DNA from: Lysobacter sp.
Lineage (GTDB): Bacteria > Pseudomonadota > Gammaproteobacteria > Xanthomonadales > Xanthomonadaceae
Reading direction: 5' to 3'
DNA: 64,000 bases
NCBI GenBank assembly: GCA_011526085.1
Contig: WYBC01000039.1
Coordinates: 215,374-279,373, forward strand
The position numbers and the translations under genes were made by a program. Of this stretch, positions 8,994 through 18,058 are shown piece after piece. The notes beneath the pieces are model-generated. The model saw nothing but the letters and a program-made list of their open reading frames with translations. It was not told the origin of the DNA and did no database searches. Within the stretch, counting starts at the first letter, position 1. Each line of letters begins with the position of its first letter.

Positions 8994-9022
8994 GTTCTAG
9001 CGGTTGTTGACAGCGTTGTCAA
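8994..9022 (-). promoter_or_regulatory. GH3-symporter promoter with LacI operator over the -35
   Basis: The leftward strand shows TTGACA (complement of 9017-9022), a 17-nt spacer and TAGAAC (complement of 8994-8999). The -35 forms the left arm of the 16-bp near-palindrome TTGACAGCGTTGTCAA (9007-9022), which matches the receptor/halogenase operators. A LacI repressor bound here would block RNA polymerase directly. Confidence 0.7.
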
Positions 9023-9079
9023 CGCGAATCCGGGGCAGCCCGTGCCGGCCCGCGACCGGGCCGCGATGTTGCAGTGCGA

Positions 9080-9808
9080 TCAATGCGCGGCGGGCGCCAG
9101 CGCCGCGCGCGACGGCAGCGACCAGTCGATCGGCGTCTGCCTGTGGCGGCTCAGGTATTCGTTGGTGGCGGAGAAATGCCCGCAGCCGAGGAAGCCGCGA
9201 TGCGCCGACAGCGGCGAGGGATGCGGTGCCTTCAGCACGCGATGGCGGCGCGGGTCGATGACCTTGCCCTTGGCCTGCGCGTAGCTGCCCCAGAGCAGGA
9301 ACACCAGGCCCTCGCGCTCGCGATTGAGGGTATCGACCACGTGGTCGGTGAAGCCTTCCCAGCCCTTGCCCTGATGCGCGCCGGCGCGGCCGTCCTCGAC
9401 CGTCAGCACCGCGTTGAGCAGCAGCACGCCGCGTTCCGCCCAGGGCGTGAGGCAGCCGTGATCGGGCCGGGCGATGCCCAGATCGCGCTGGATTTCCTTG
9501 AAGATGTTGTCCAGCGACGGCGGTACCGCCACGCCCGGCCGCACCGAGAAGCACAGGCCGTGCGCCTGCCCGGCGCCGTGATACGGATCCTGGCCGAGGA
9601 TCACCACCTTCACCCTGTCGAACGGCGTCGCGTCGAACGCGGCGAAGATCTGCGGCCCGGGCGGGTAGATGCGCGCACCCTGCGCGCGGCGCTCGCGCAG
9701 GAACGCCGACAGCGCCCGCATCTCGTCGCGCATCAGATATTCGCCGATGCGCGCCTTCCACGAAGGTTCGAGTTTGATGCGGTCGTCGTCGGTCATGGGA
9801 GCGGGCAT
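9080..9808 (-). CDS. ung: Uracil-DNA glycosylase, family 1
   Basis: This 242-aa base-excision-repair enzyme removes uracil from DNA. The water-activating motif GQDPYH (in [17 protein letters not shown]) and the DNA-intercalating motif [10 protein letters not shown] are intact, as are LLLNAVLTV and the C-terminal FSATNEYL block. Length is normal for the family. The ATG at 9808 is used; an in-frame ATG four codons later is an alternative and neither has a strong ribosome site. It lies 91 bp downstream of the response regulator on the same strand. Confidence 0.97.
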   Translation of the reverse strand: MPAPMTDDDRIKLEPSWKARIGEYLMRDEMRALSAFLRERRAQGARIYPPGPQIFAAFDATPFDRVKVVILGQDPYHGAGQAHGLCFSVRPGVAVPPSLDNIFKEIQRDLGIARPDHGCLTPWAERGVLLLNAVLTVEDGRAGAHQGKGWEGFTDHVVDTLNREREGLVFLLWGSYAQAKGKVIDPRRHRVLKAPHPSPLSAHRGFLGCGHFSATNEYLSRHRQTPIDWSLPSRAALAPAAH

Positions 9809-9899
9809 AGCGGCGGAACCGTCAGTATGCCGGCGTCGATCCGGTTCGGGGTGCGGTTCGCCGCGATGCCGTCGCGGGACATCGGGCCGCGCGGTTGGC

Positions 9900-10802
9900 T
9901 CAGCCTGCCGCGGCCCGCTCGCGCAACTTCGCCATGCGCAGCTGGAACAGGGTCTTGGTGATCAGCATCCGTTCCTCGATCGGCTTGAGTACCAGATCGT
10001 TGGCGCCTTCGCGCAGCAGGTTCGATTGTTTGTCGCGGTTGCCGTCGCCGGTCATCACCAGCACCGGCAGCCGGCGCTTGCCGTAGCCCAGTTCGTTGCG
10101 CACCGCGCGCAGCAGGTCCAGGCCGCTGACATCGCCGTCCAGGGTCACGTCGGTCAGCAGCAGATCGGCGCCGACATCCTCCTGGCCGATGTGTTCGCGC
10201 AGATAGGCCAGGGCGTCGTCGCCGCGGCTCATGTGCAGCACGGTGATGTCGTGCGCCTGCAGCATGCGCCGGGTGGCCACGGCCACGGTGATGCTGTCCT
10301 CGACGTAGAGCACGCGGGCATCGGGCATCGGTTCGGGATGCACGTAGCCGCGGATGAAGGTGGCGAGGGCCGGGTAGCCCTCGGCCTTGTCGAAATAGTC
10401 GGTCACGTCCTCGGTGAAGCGGCGCGCTTCGAGGTGGGCCTGGGCATCGCCGGAGACCACGATCACCGGGACGTAACGCTGGCCGGCGGCGCTGCGCACC
10501 TGGCGCGCGACCTGCAGGCCGTCGCCGTCCATCAGCACCAGCGAGGTGGTGACCAGGTCCACCGGACCTTCGGCGAGTGCCGCCCTGGCCTCGGCCAGAC
10601 CGCCGCAACCGATGACCTCGACGCCGGGCAGGTCGCGCTGGAGCATGTCGCCGATGAGCCTGCGGACCATTTTCGAGCCGTCGACCACCATGACCCGGGG
10701 ATTCTCGGTGGTGAGGTGGCGGACATCGTGGGCGGGCATGCGTGGGGTTCGCTCAGGTTGCGGTGGTGGTCGAATGTTCTTCAACAGTCTGCCGACGTCC
10801 AC
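9900..10802 (-). CDS. Response regulator with two receiver domains, first one degenerate
   Basis: The 300-aa product consists of two REC domains and no output domain. The second ([19 protein letters not shown] ... [13 protein letters not shown] ... VLVMTGD ... LVLKPIEER) keeps the acidic pair, phospho-acceptor Asp, Thr and Lys. The first ([13 protein letters not shown] ... [13 protein letters not shown] ... VIVVSGDA ... YFDKAEG) has lost one of the acidic pair and has Ser where the phospho-acceptor Asp should be, so it probably cannot be phosphorylated. It is likely a signalling relay or adaptor. The listed start is a GTG; an ATG at 10740 is an alternative. It begins 45 bp after ftsX on the same strand. 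Confidence 0.85.
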   Translation of the reverse strand: MDVGRLLKNIRPPPQPERTPRMPAHDVRHLTTENPRVMVVDGSKMVRRLIGDMLQRDLPGVEVIGCGGLAEARAALAEGPVDLVTTSLVLMDGDGLQVARQVRSAAGQRYVPVIVVSGDAQAHLEARRFTEDVTDYFDKAEGYPALATFIRGYVHPEPMPDARVLYVEDSITVAVATRRMLQAHDITVLHMSRGDDALAYLREHIGQEDVGADLLLTDVTLDGDVSGLDLLRAVRNELGYGKRRLPVLVMTGDGNRDKQSNLLREGANDLVLKPIEERMLITKTLFQLRMAKLRERAAAG

Positions 10803-10847
10803 GCCGGGGCGGTCGAATCGCCCGACGCGCCCCTGTCGATCACGCCG

Positions 10848-11795
10848 TCAGATCCTAGTTTGACGCAGAAAATGGCCGGTGACCACGCCGGCGCCCAGCC
10901 AGCCCAGCGCACCCGCGGCGGCCAGCACCGCCAGCGCCTGCAGCGGATCGACGCCGGCGAAGGCGAAGCGGCTGCCGTAACTGTCGGCCAGCGCCCGCAG
11001 CGGCGCGCGCAGCGCCAGCTCGGCCGTGGTCAGCAGCGCCAGCGCCAGCGCCCCGGCCACCAGCCCATAGGCCGCGCCCAGGTACAGGAACGGCCGGCGG
11101 ATGAAACCGTCGGTCGCGCCCAGCGACTGCAGCACCGCGATTTCGTCGCGCCGCGACTGTATGTCCAGACGCACGGTGTTGCCCACCACCAGCAGCGCGC
11201 CCAGCCCCAGCAGCGCCGCGAGCACCCACACCGCGCGTTCGCCGAAGCCCAGCCAGCGGTCGAGGCGTTCGCGCCAGACCGCGTCGTGCTGGACGAAGTC
11301 GGCCTCGGGCACGGCCTGCAGTACGGCCAGCAGGGCGCGCTCGTCGCCGCGCGGGCGCACGATCAGCACGCTCGGCAGCGGGTTGCCGCCGACCGCGGCG
11401 ATCGCGTCGGCGTAGAGATCGGCCCCGCCGCCGCCGCGCAGGCTGGCCAGGCCTTCGTCCGGGCTGCGGACCACGACCTCGGCCACGTCGCCGCGCGTGC
11501 GCAGCGTCGCCGCCAGCGCGCGGGCGCGTTCCACCGGAATCTCGGGCTTGAGGAACAGCGAGGCCTCGCGGGCGCGCTCCACCGTCCCGCCCAGCCGGGC
11601 GACGTTGTCCAGCACCAGCGCCAGCCCCAGCGGCAGCGACAGCGCCACCGCCATCACGCCGACGGTCAGCAGGGTGGCCCAGGGCCTGCGCAGCATGCGG
11701 CCGAGGCTGGCGACGAGGCTGTGCAGGTGGTGGTCGAACCACGCGGCGATGCGCGAGCGCGGCTTCGCGACGGACGCGGCGGCAGGCTTAGCCAT
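10848..11795 (-). CDS. ftsX: Cell-division ABC permease FtsX
   Basis: This 315-aa inner-membrane partner of FtsE links the divisome to periplasmic peptidoglycan hydrolase activation. It shows the family plan: a cytoplasmic N-tail, TM1 (WATLLTVGVMAVALSLPLGLAL), a periplasmic domain of about 100 residues, then three TMs (WVLAALLGLGALLVVGNTV; FLYLGAAYGLVAGALALAL; ALAVLAAAGALGWLGAGVV). The start at 11795 overlaps the ftsE stop by 8 nt and has GGAGGAA inside ftsE, which indicates translational coupling. Confidence 0.93.
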   Translation of the reverse strand: MAKPAAASVAKPRSRIAAWFDHHLHSLVASLGRMLRRPWATLLTVGVMAVALSLPLGLALVLDNVARLGGTVERAREASLFLKPEIPVERARALAATLRTRGDVAEVVVRSPDEGLASLRGGGGADLYADAIAAVGGNPLPSVLIVRPRGDERALLAVLQAVPEADFVQHDAVWRERLDRWLGFGERAVWVLAALLGLGALLVVGNTVRLDIQSRRDEIAVLQSLGATDGFIRRPFLYLGAAYGLVAGALALALLTTAELALRAPLRALADSYGSRFAFAGVDPLQALAVLAAAGALGWLGAGVVTGHFLRQTRI

Positions 11796-12477
11796 CGGCC
11801 AGTTCCTCCGGCGAGATGTCATCGACCAGACGGCCGTGATCCAGCACCAGCACGCGCTTCTTCATGCGTTTGACCAGACCGAGGTCGTGGCTGGCCACCA
11901 GCACGCTGGTGCCGCGCTCGGGCAGGCCCGCGAACAGCGCCATGATCTCGGCCGACAGCGTGGGGTCGAGGTTGCCGGTGGGTTCGTCGGCCACCAGCAG
12001 CTGCGGTTCGCCCACCAGCGCGCGGGCGATGCCCACCCGCTGCTGTTCGCCGGCCGACAGCTGGGTCGGCAGGGCCTCGGCGCGCGCGCCCAGGCTCACC
12101 CGGTCCAGCACGCTGCGCACGCGTTTGCGGATCTCGTCGCGACGCAGTCCGCGCAGCTGCAGCGGCAGGGCCACGTTCTCGGCCACGCTGCGGTCGGTCA
12201 GCAGGCGATGGTCCTGATAGACCACGCCGACCTCGCGCCGGTGCATCGCCACCCCGCGTCCGGAGACGTTGCGCAGATTGCGTTCGCCCAGCAGCACCGC
12301 GCCGCGTGTCGGGCGTTCGGACAGATGGATGAGCTTGAGCAGGGTGCTTTTGCCCGCGCCGGAATGCCCGGTCACGAACAGCATCTCGCCGCGGTTCACG
12401 GCGAAGCTCAGATCGGTCAGGGCCACGTGCCCGCCGGGATATTGCTTGCTGACGTTGTCGAAGCGGAGGACGGTCAT
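11788..12477 (-). CDS. ftsE: Cell-division ATP-binding protein FtsE
   Basis: This 229-aa ABC ATPase has Walker A GHSGAGKST (37-45), Q-loop VYQDHRLL, signature LSAGEQQRVGIARA, Walker B LLVADEPTGNLD and switch His in VASHDLG. Length and sequence fit FtsE. It pairs with FtsX, whose start codon it overlaps. The ATG at 12477 is preceded by a GGAGGA-like stretch. Confidence 0.95.
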   Translation of the reverse strand: MTVLRFDNVSKQYPGGHVALTDLSFAVNRGEMLFVTGHSGAGKSTLLKLIHLSERPTRGAVLLGERNLRNVSGRGVAMHRREVGVVYQDHRLLTDRSVAENVALPLQLRGLRRDEIRKRVRSVLDRVSLGARAEALPTQLSAGEQQRVGIARALVGEPQLLVADEPTGNLDPTLSAEIMALFAGLPERGTSVLVASHDLGLVKRMKKRVLVLDHGRLVDDISPEELADG

Positions 12478-12518
12478 GGGGGGAAGTATCGCAGAAGCCC
12501 CATCGCGGACGGATGGTC

Positions 12519-12797
12519 TCAGCGCAGCACGAAATACGCCGCCACGCCCGCCGCGATCCAGAACAGGACGCCGAGGAACACCGTCATGTCCTCGTCGATG
12601 ACGAAGCCGCCGCCCTTCGCGCGATGGAAGCCGTGCCAGCGTGGACGCGACCGGCGGGCGCTGTCCACGTGCTCGATGCGGATCAGTCCGAGCGACAGCA
12701 CCGGCACCACGATCCGCCCGGTCCAGTAGCCGAACACCTGCAGCAGCAGTTCGAGCAGCGGCTGCAGGAACCATTCGACCAGGGCGGAACCGGGCAC
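12519..12797 (-). CDS. Small hypothetical membrane protein
   Basis: A 92-aa protein with a hydrophobic N-terminal half (FLQPLLELLLQVFGYW; IVVPVLSLGLI), a basic middle (RRSRPRWHGFHRAKGGG) and a C-terminal TM (MTVFLGVLFWIAAGVAAYFVL). I do not recognise the family. It sits between rhlB (10 bp upstream) and ftsE (41 bp downstream) on the same strand, so probably in one transcript. Coding is supported by the two clean TM segments and tight spacing. Confidence 0.6.
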   Translation of the reverse strand: MPGSALVEWFLQPLLELLLQVFGYWTGRIVVPVLSLGLIRIEHVDSARRSRPRWHGFHRAKGGGFVIDEDMTVFLGVLFWIAAGVAAYFVLR

Positions 12798-12807
12798 CGC
12801 CGGAACC

Positions 12808-14544
12808 TCAGTGCTGCGAACGCGGCGGCTTGGTGACCAGCGACTTGAGCTTGTTGCCGATCCGCGAGAACAGCGAAGGCTTGCCGTCGCCGGCCGGCTT
12901 CACCGCGACCGGCGCGGGCGTTTCCAGCGCGCGCACGGCCTGGGTGACCGGATTGGCCGCCGCGCCCTCGGCGCCGCCGTCGATGCGCTTGCCGCCGCGA
13001 CGGCGACGACGCTTGCGCTGGCTGCGTTCGCCTTCGGCCACGGTCGCGGCGACCGCCGGGATCGCGTCGGGAACGGTGACCGGGGTCTGCGTCGCGGGAT
13101 CGCGCGGCGGGCGCGGGGTGCGCTCGCGACGTTCGCCGCCGCCGCCGCTGCCGCCGCTGCGCGGACCGGACCGCTCGCCGCTGCGACCGCGACCGCCGGG
13201 GCCGCCGCTGCCGCTGCGTCCACCGCCGCCGCTGCGCCCGCCGCCGCGCTTGGCGTCGTCGGCCGCGCGGGCTTCGCGCGCTTCGCGGAAGATCGTGGTG
13301 AGACTGTCGTCGCTGTCGCCATCCTCGCCTTCGACCACCGCCGGGCGCTCGCGCTCGGGGCGCGGCAGCGCGGTCATCAGTTCGCGGGTGACCGGCTCGG
13401 ACGGGATCTTCTGCTCGATGTAGGCCTCGATGTCGGGCAGCGACATCGCGTAGCGCTCGCAGGCGAAGCTGATCGCGTCGCCTTCCGCGCCCAGGCGGGC
13501 CGTGCGACCGATGCGATGGACGTAGTCCTCGGCATCGAACGGCAGGTCGTAGTTGTAGACGTGGCTGACGCCGTCGATGTGCAGGCCGCGCGCGGCCACG
13601 TCGGTGGCCACCAGCAGTTCCAGCTGGCCGGCCTGGAATTTCTTCAGCAGCGACTCGCGCTTCTTCTGCGGCACGTCGCCGCTGAGCACGCCGACGCGGT
13701 AACCGGCGCGTTCCAGCGCCCGCGCCACGCGCTCGACGAAGGCCTTGGTGTTCACGAACACCATCGTCCGCGCGCCCTCGCTGCGCGAGAGCAGGCCCAG
13801 CAGCAGCGGGATCTTCTCGTCGTCGGCGGGGTAATAGATCAGCTGCCTGACCTTCGAGTTGGTGATGTACTCGCTCTCGACGACGATCTTTTCCGGCTCG
13901 TTCATGTGCTCGTAGGCCAGCTCCAGCACGCGATGGCTGAGCGTCGCCGAGAACAGCAGGGTCTGGCGGGTGGTGCGCTCCGGCATGCGCCGCAGCAGGA
14001 AGCGGATGTCCTTGATGAAGCCGAGGTCGAACATGCGGTCGGCCTCGTCCAGCACGCAGACTTCGCAGGCGTGCAGGCTGACGACCTTGTGCTGTTTGAC
14101 GTAGTCGATCAGCCGGCCCGGCGTGGCGATGATGACGTCGGCGCCGGCCTGCAACAGGGCGCGCTGCTTGTCGTAGTCCACGCCGCCGTAGACCAGGGCG
14201 AACTTCAGGCCCAGGTCGGCGCCGAACTTGACGGCATCCTTGTGGATCTGGATCGCCAGCTCGCGGGTCGGCGCCAGGATCAGGGCGCGCGGATCCTCGG
14301 GCTTGCGTTCGGCCAGCGCCGGGCGCGACAGCAGCCGGTTGATCACCGTCACCAGGAAGGCGAGGGTCTTGCCGGTGCCGGTCTGGGCCTGACCGGCCAC
14401 GTCGCGACCCGGGAGGGTCACCGGCAGGGTCATCGCCTGGATCGGGGTGCAGCGGGTGAAACCCGCGGCTTCGAGCCCGGCCAACAGCGCCGGATGCAGC
14501 TCGAAGGAGGAAAAGGTGATGTCGGTTAGGGGCTTGTCGCTCAT
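12808..14544 (-). CDS. rhlB: DEAD-box ATP-dependent RNA helicase RhlB
   Basis: This 578-aa helicase is an RNA-degradosome-type unwinding enzyme. It has the Q motif ([13 protein letters not shown]), Walker [21 protein letters not shown] (VLDEADRM), SAT (LFSATL) and HRIGRTAR. After the core, a Gly/Arg/Ser-rich basic tail (about 430-578, with [11 protein letters not shown]) is typical of xanthomonad RhlB, far longer than E. coli RhlB (about 420 aa). The start [14 protein letters not shown] matches the family. It is divergent from thioredoxin and rho. Confidence 0.96.
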   Translation of the reverse strand: MSDKPLTDITFSSFELHPALLAGLEAAGFTRCTPIQAMTLPVTLPGRDVAGQAQTGTGKTLAFLVTVINRLLSRPALAERKPEDPRALILAPTRELAIQIHKDAVKFGADLGLKFALVYGGVDYDKQRALLQAGADVIIATPGRLIDYVKQHKVVSLHACEVCVLDEADRMFDLGFIKDIRFLLRRMPERTTRQTLLFSATLSHRVLELAYEHMNEPEKIVVESEYITNSKVRQLIYYPADDEKIPLLLGLLSRSEGARTMVFVNTKAFVERVARALERAGYRVGVLSGDVPQKKRESLLKKFQAGQLELLVATDVAARGLHIDGVSHVYNYDLPFDAEDYVHRIGRTARLGAEGDAISFACERYAMSLPDIEAYIEQKIPSEPVTRELMTALPRPERERPAVVEGEDGDSDDSLTTIFREAREARAADDAKRGGGRSGGGGRSGSGGPGGRGRSGERSGPRSGGSGGGGERRERTPRPPRDPATQTPVTVPDAIPAVAATVAEGERSQRKRRRRRGGKRIDGGAEGAAANPVTQAVRALETPAPVAVKPAGDGKPSLFSRIGNKLKSLVTKPPRSQH

Positions 14545-14838
14545 GCTTCTGGCGTTGAGGAGGGGGCGGCGCGAGGGCGGAATGCCGGGTTCGCGCTTGC
14601 GTTGGGAGGTCGCGGGGCAGCAGACTGCCGGCCTCTGCGCACTGCTTGGGATGTGGCGCTCGGCTGCCGGGCGGAGCCCTTGAAGCCGGCGATGCAAGCC
14701 CGCAGTGTAACAGCCAGCGACCCCAGCCCGTGACCCCGGCCCGCGACACCCGCCCATTCGCACCGGGCCGCCCTTTCCGACCCTCTCGTACACACCCGTG
14801 GCGCCACCGTGGCGCCCGCCAGATCCGGAGACCCCCCT

Positions 14839-15165
14839 GTGAGCGACAAGATTGCCCATGCCACCGACGCCGATTTCGACGCGCTCGTCCTGCAGTCCGA
14901 TGTGCCGGTCCTGGTGGACTTCTGGGCGCCGTGGTGCACCCCCTGCAAGATGATCGCCCCGTTCCTGGACCAGCTCGCCGACGAATACGAAGGCCGCGCC
15001 AAGGTCGTGAAGGTCGATATCGAGGCGCACCCGAACCTCGGCCGCCGTTTCAATGCCCGCAGCATCCCGATGCTGCTCACGTTCAAGAACGGCCAGGTGC
15101 ACGGGACCCAGATCGGTGCCGTCGGCAAGCCGCATCTCGCCCAGCTGATCGACAAGGCGCTCTGA
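14839..15165 (+). CDS. Thioredoxin with a CTPC active site
   Basis: This 108-aa thioredoxin-fold protein starts at a GTG at 14839 with CCGGAG nine bases upstream. The active site is WCTPC (Cys33, Cys36) where canonical thioredoxin has WCGPC. The cis-Pro (SIPML, Pro77), DFWAPW and the C-terminal helix are normal. Gly-to-Thr in the CxxC dipeptide is expected to shift redox potential or partner choice. It lies between divergent rhlB and co-directional rho, the usual xanthomonad position of the housekeeping thioredoxin, so it may be the main thioredoxin. Confidence 0.92.
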   Translation: MSDKIAHATDADFDALVLQSDVPVLVDFWAPWCTPCKMIAPFLDQLADEYEGRAKVVKVDIEAHPNLGRRFNARSIPMLLTFKNGQVHGTQIGAVGKPHLAQLIDKAL

Positions 15166-15179
15166 ACGCCCTTCCGCCA

Positions 15180-15206
15180 CGACCGGCCGCAGCCCGCCGC
15201 CGGTCG
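15180..15206. terminator. Weak hairpin after thioredoxin
   Basis: CGACCGGC (15180-15187) can pair with GCCGGTCG (15199-15206). There is no T-tract, so it is at best a Rho-independent-like structure or simple GC palindrome between the thioredoxin gene and rho. Confidence 0.3.
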
Positions 15207-15380
15207 CGGCGCATGAACCCCGCTTCAGCCCGGTGCTTGCCGCCGGCGCACGCGGGTGCTAGCTTCTAGCCAACGACGCGCCACTGGCGCCGTATTTCCA
15301 AGTGTCTCCCGTCTTTCCGACCACCCACTCCTGATCCCGTCCGCGCACCGCGGGCGCTCGCAGCAGCGAGGATTTCCGCT

Positions 15381-17219
15381 TTGTCCGACCAGACTCCCGA
15401 ATCCGGCGATACCGCCGGGAAACGCGTGCGCAAGCCGCGCGTCGCCAAGACCGCCGTCCAGACCAGCATGCCGCTCCCCGAAGCGCCGCAGCCGGTCGCA
15501 CCGACCCCGCCGCCCGCGCCCGCACCGCCTCCGCCGCCTCCGGCCGCCGAATTTTCGGCGCCTGCGCCCAGCGCACCGGCCTCCCAGGTTCCGCAAGCCC
15601 CGAAGGCCCCGCAAGCTCCGCAGGTCGAGCCTGCAGGCGGCCATCCGCCCGTCCAGAACGGTCCGCAGCAGAACAGCCCACAGCAGAATGGCCCGCAGCA
15701 GAACGGCCAACCGCAGGGCGGCCAGGCCCAGGGCGGCTTCCAGAACAACGACGGCGGCGAACAGGGCGGCGACCAGCAGCGCTTCAACAACCGCCGCGAC
15801 CGCTTCCGCAACCGCCGCGATCGCGATCGTGATCGCGGCGGTTTCCGCGGCCGCGACCAGAACGAAGGCGGCGAAGGCGTCAGCCAGGACGCCGGCAGCT
15901 TCCAGCAGCAGCCGTTCCAGCCGCGTTCGCTGTCGACCGTGCCCGAGGGCTTCCCGCAGTATTCGCTGAGCGATCTCAAGCGCATGCCGATGCCCAAGCT
16001 GCTCGACATCGCCGAGCAGCTGAGCATCCACGAAGGCGTGGCCCGCGCGCGCAAGCAGGACGTGATCTTCGCGCTGCTGAAGGTGCTGACCCGCCACGGC
16101 GAAGGCGTCGCCGCCGACGGCGTGCTGGAAATCCTGCCCGACGGCTACGGCTTCCTGCGCGCGGCCGAAGCCAGCTACCTCGCCGGCCCGGACGACGTCT
16201 ACATCTCGCCCAGCCAGATCCGCCGCTTCAACCTGCGCACCGGCGACTACCTCGCCGGCCGCATCCGCTGGCCGAAGGACGGTGAACGCTACTTCGCGCT
16301 GGCGGTGGTCGACACCATCAACAGCGAGCCGCCGGAAGCCTCGAAGAACAAGATCCTGTTCGAGAACCTCACGCCGCTGTTCCCGCGCCGCCGCTTCAAG
16401 CTCGAGCGCGGCGACGGCAGCACCGAAGACATCACCGGCCGCATCCTCGATCTGATGGCGCCGCAGGGCAAGGGCCAGCGCTCGCTGATCGTGTCTCCGC
16501 CCAAGGCGGGCAAGACCATGATGATGCAGCAGATCGCCAGCGCCATCACCTACAACCACCCCGACGTGCACATGATCGTGCTGCTCGTCGACGAGCGTCC
16601 GGAAGAAGTGACCGAAATGCAGCGCACCGTGCGCGGCGAAGTGGTCAGCTCCACCTTCGACGAACCCGCCGCCCGCCACGTGCAGGTCGCGGAAATGGTG
16701 ATCGAACGCGCCAAGCGCCTGGTCGAGCACAAGAAGGACGTGGTCATCCTGCTCGACTCGATCACCCGTCTCGCCCGCGCCTACAACAACGTCGTGCCCA
16801 GCTCCGGCAAGGTGCTGACCGGCGGCGTCGACGCCAACGCCCTGCATCGCCCGAAGCGCTTCTTCGGCGCCGCGCGCAACGTCGAGGAAGGCGGCTCGCT
16901 CACCATCATCGCCACCGCCCTGGTCGATACCGGCAGCGCGATGGACAAGGTGATCTACGAAGAGTTCAAGGGCACCGGCAACTCGGAAATCCATCTGGAT
17001 CGCCGCATCACCGAGAAGCGCGTGTACCCGGCGATCGCGGTCAATCTCTCCGGCACCCGCCGCGAAGACCTGCTGATCGAACCGGACCTGCTGCAGAAGA
17101 TCTGGATCCTCCGCAAACTCCTGCACGGCATGGACGAGATCGCGGCGATGGAATTCCTGCTCGACAAGATGAAGACCACCAAGTCGAACGACGAGTTCTT
17201 CACCTCGATGCGGCGCTGA
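15381..17219 (+). CDS. rho: Transcription termination factor Rho with long disordered N-terminal extension
   Basis: This 612-aa Rho is about 190 residues longer than E. coli Rho. Residues 1-192 are a Pro/Ala-, then Gln/Asn/Gly-rich low-complexity region ([15 protein letters not shown]) with an Arg/Asp stretch. The Rho_N domain begins at [10 protein letters not shown] (about 193). The RNA-binding cold-shock domain includes DGYGFLR. The ATPase domain has P-loop SPPKAGKT (about 373-380), [10 protein letters not shown], the R-loop region and the C-terminal [12 protein letters not shown]. Translation starts at TTG 15381 with GCGAGGA upstream. Prion-like insertions in Rho from other bacteria can phase-separate; whether this one does is unknown. 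Confidence 0.96.
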   Translation: MSDQTPESGDTAGKRVRKPRVAKTAVQTSMPLPEAPQPVAPTPPPAPAPPPPPPAAEFSAPAPSAPASQVPQAPKAPQAPQVEPAGGHPPVQNGPQQNSPQQNGPQQNGQPQGGQAQGGFQNNDGGEQGGDQQRFNNRRDRFRNRRDRDRDRGGFRGRDQNEGGEGVSQDAGSFQQQPFQPRSLSTVPEGFPQYSLSDLKRMPMPKLLDIAEQLSIHEGVARARKQDVIFALLKVLTRHGEGVAADGVLEILPDGYGFLRAAEASYLAGPDDVYISPSQIRRFNLRTGDYLAGRIRWPKDGERYFALAVVDTINSEPPEASKNKILFENLTPLFPRRRFKLERGDGSTEDITGRILDLMAPQGKGQRSLIVSPPKAGKTMMMQQIASAITYNHPDVHMIVLLVDERPEEVTEMQRTVRGEVVSSTFDEPAARHVQVAEMVIERAKRLVEHKKDVVILLDSITRLARAYNNVVPSSGKVLTGGVDANALHRPKRFFGAARNVEEGGSLTIIATALVDTGSAMDKVIYEEFKGTGNSEIHLDRRITEKRVYPAIAVNLSGTRREDLLIEPDLLQKIWILRKLLHGMDEIAAMEFLLDKMKTTKSNDEFFTSMRR

Positions 17220-17251
17220 TGCGGCCCTGATCCCGCTTCGCGCATGCCACG

Positions 17252-17282
17252 AACGCCCCGCACTGCGGGGCGTTCGCGTTTT
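17252..17282 (+). terminator. Intrinsic terminator of rho
   Basis: A perfect 10-bp stem (AACGCCCCGC, 17252-17261; partner 17265-17274) has a 3-nt loop followed by CGCGTTTT, 30 bp after the rho stop codon. Confidence 0.85.
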
Positions 17283-17550
17283 CCGGCCGCCGGTCCGCGG
17301 CGCCGGTGCGACCGTTCATCGGAAACACCGGGATTCGCGGCCGGAACTGGCCGACGCCCGCGCCGTGCGGCGTCTGTATGGACAGGCGCCGCGGAAACCG
17401 CGCGAATGCGTGGATCTCCATCGACGGCGCCGGAGGTCGGGCGCCGTCCGTGCGCCGGGCGGTCCGCGCCCGAACAGGCGCGGACGGCGCGCTCCGTGCG
17501 TCAACGGCGGGCACCCGAGCCATGGGTCGCTATCGACAAGGGAGAGTGTC

Positions 17551-18027
17551 ATGAGCAGATATCGAGAGTCGTCCTTCGCTTTCGTCCTCGCCGCGCTGAT
17601 CGTGGCGTTCGGAGGGCTGCCTGCGGTCGCCGGCGATGCGACCTATGGCACGGTGACGGCGGTCAAGAGCGCGAACGTCCTCGCGTTCCGGCACGACGCC
17701 GGCGCGTTCGACGTGCTGCTGGCGGGGGTCGACGTGCCGAAGAATCGCGAAGCCCTGCAGAATTCCCGTCGTTTCCTCGACGAGACGGCCGTGGGCCGTC
17801 GCGCGCAGTTCCGGCTCGACGGGCGCAACGCGCAGGGTCAGCTGGTCGGCAAGGTGTATCTCAGCGAAGGCGGCAGAGTCCGCGACCTTGGCGTCGAAAT
17901 GGTCCGCGCCGGGATCGCGATGCCGGCCCGCGACTACCGCGGCTACAAATACGGCGAGCTGGACTCGGCCGTCGCCGAAGCGCGCGCGAAACGCATGGGT
18001 CTCTGGAAGCCCCGGCCCAACCGATAG
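17551..18027 (+). CDS. Exported SNase-fold protein, probably catalytically dead
   Basis: A 158-aa protein with a signal peptide (AALIVAFGGLPAVAG, about 13-27) and a staphylococcal-nuclease-like OB fold (GDATYGTVTAVKSANVL ... VLLAGVDVPK ... GKVYLSEGGRVRDLGVEMVRAG ... AVAEARAKRMGLW). The positions of the catalytic Arg and Glu in the family block RLxGIDAPE read LLAGVDVPK, and the second Arg is replaced by Gln in GQLVGKVYL, so nuclease activity is unlikely. The ATG at 17551 has AAGGGAGAG upstream. The BNR/VWD gene follows 31 bp downstream, probably in the same transcript. Confidence 0.8.
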   Translation: MSRYRESSFAFVLAALIVAFGGLPAVAGDATYGTVTAVKSANVLAFRHDAGAFDVLLAGVDVPKNREALQNSRRFLDETAVGRRAQFRLDGRNAQGQLVGKVYLSEGGRVRDLGVEMVRAGIAMPARDYRGYKYGELDSAVAEARAKRMGLWKPRPNR

Positions 18028-18058
18028 CCTCGTCCCGCCTCAGGGAAGGAGTTCGATC

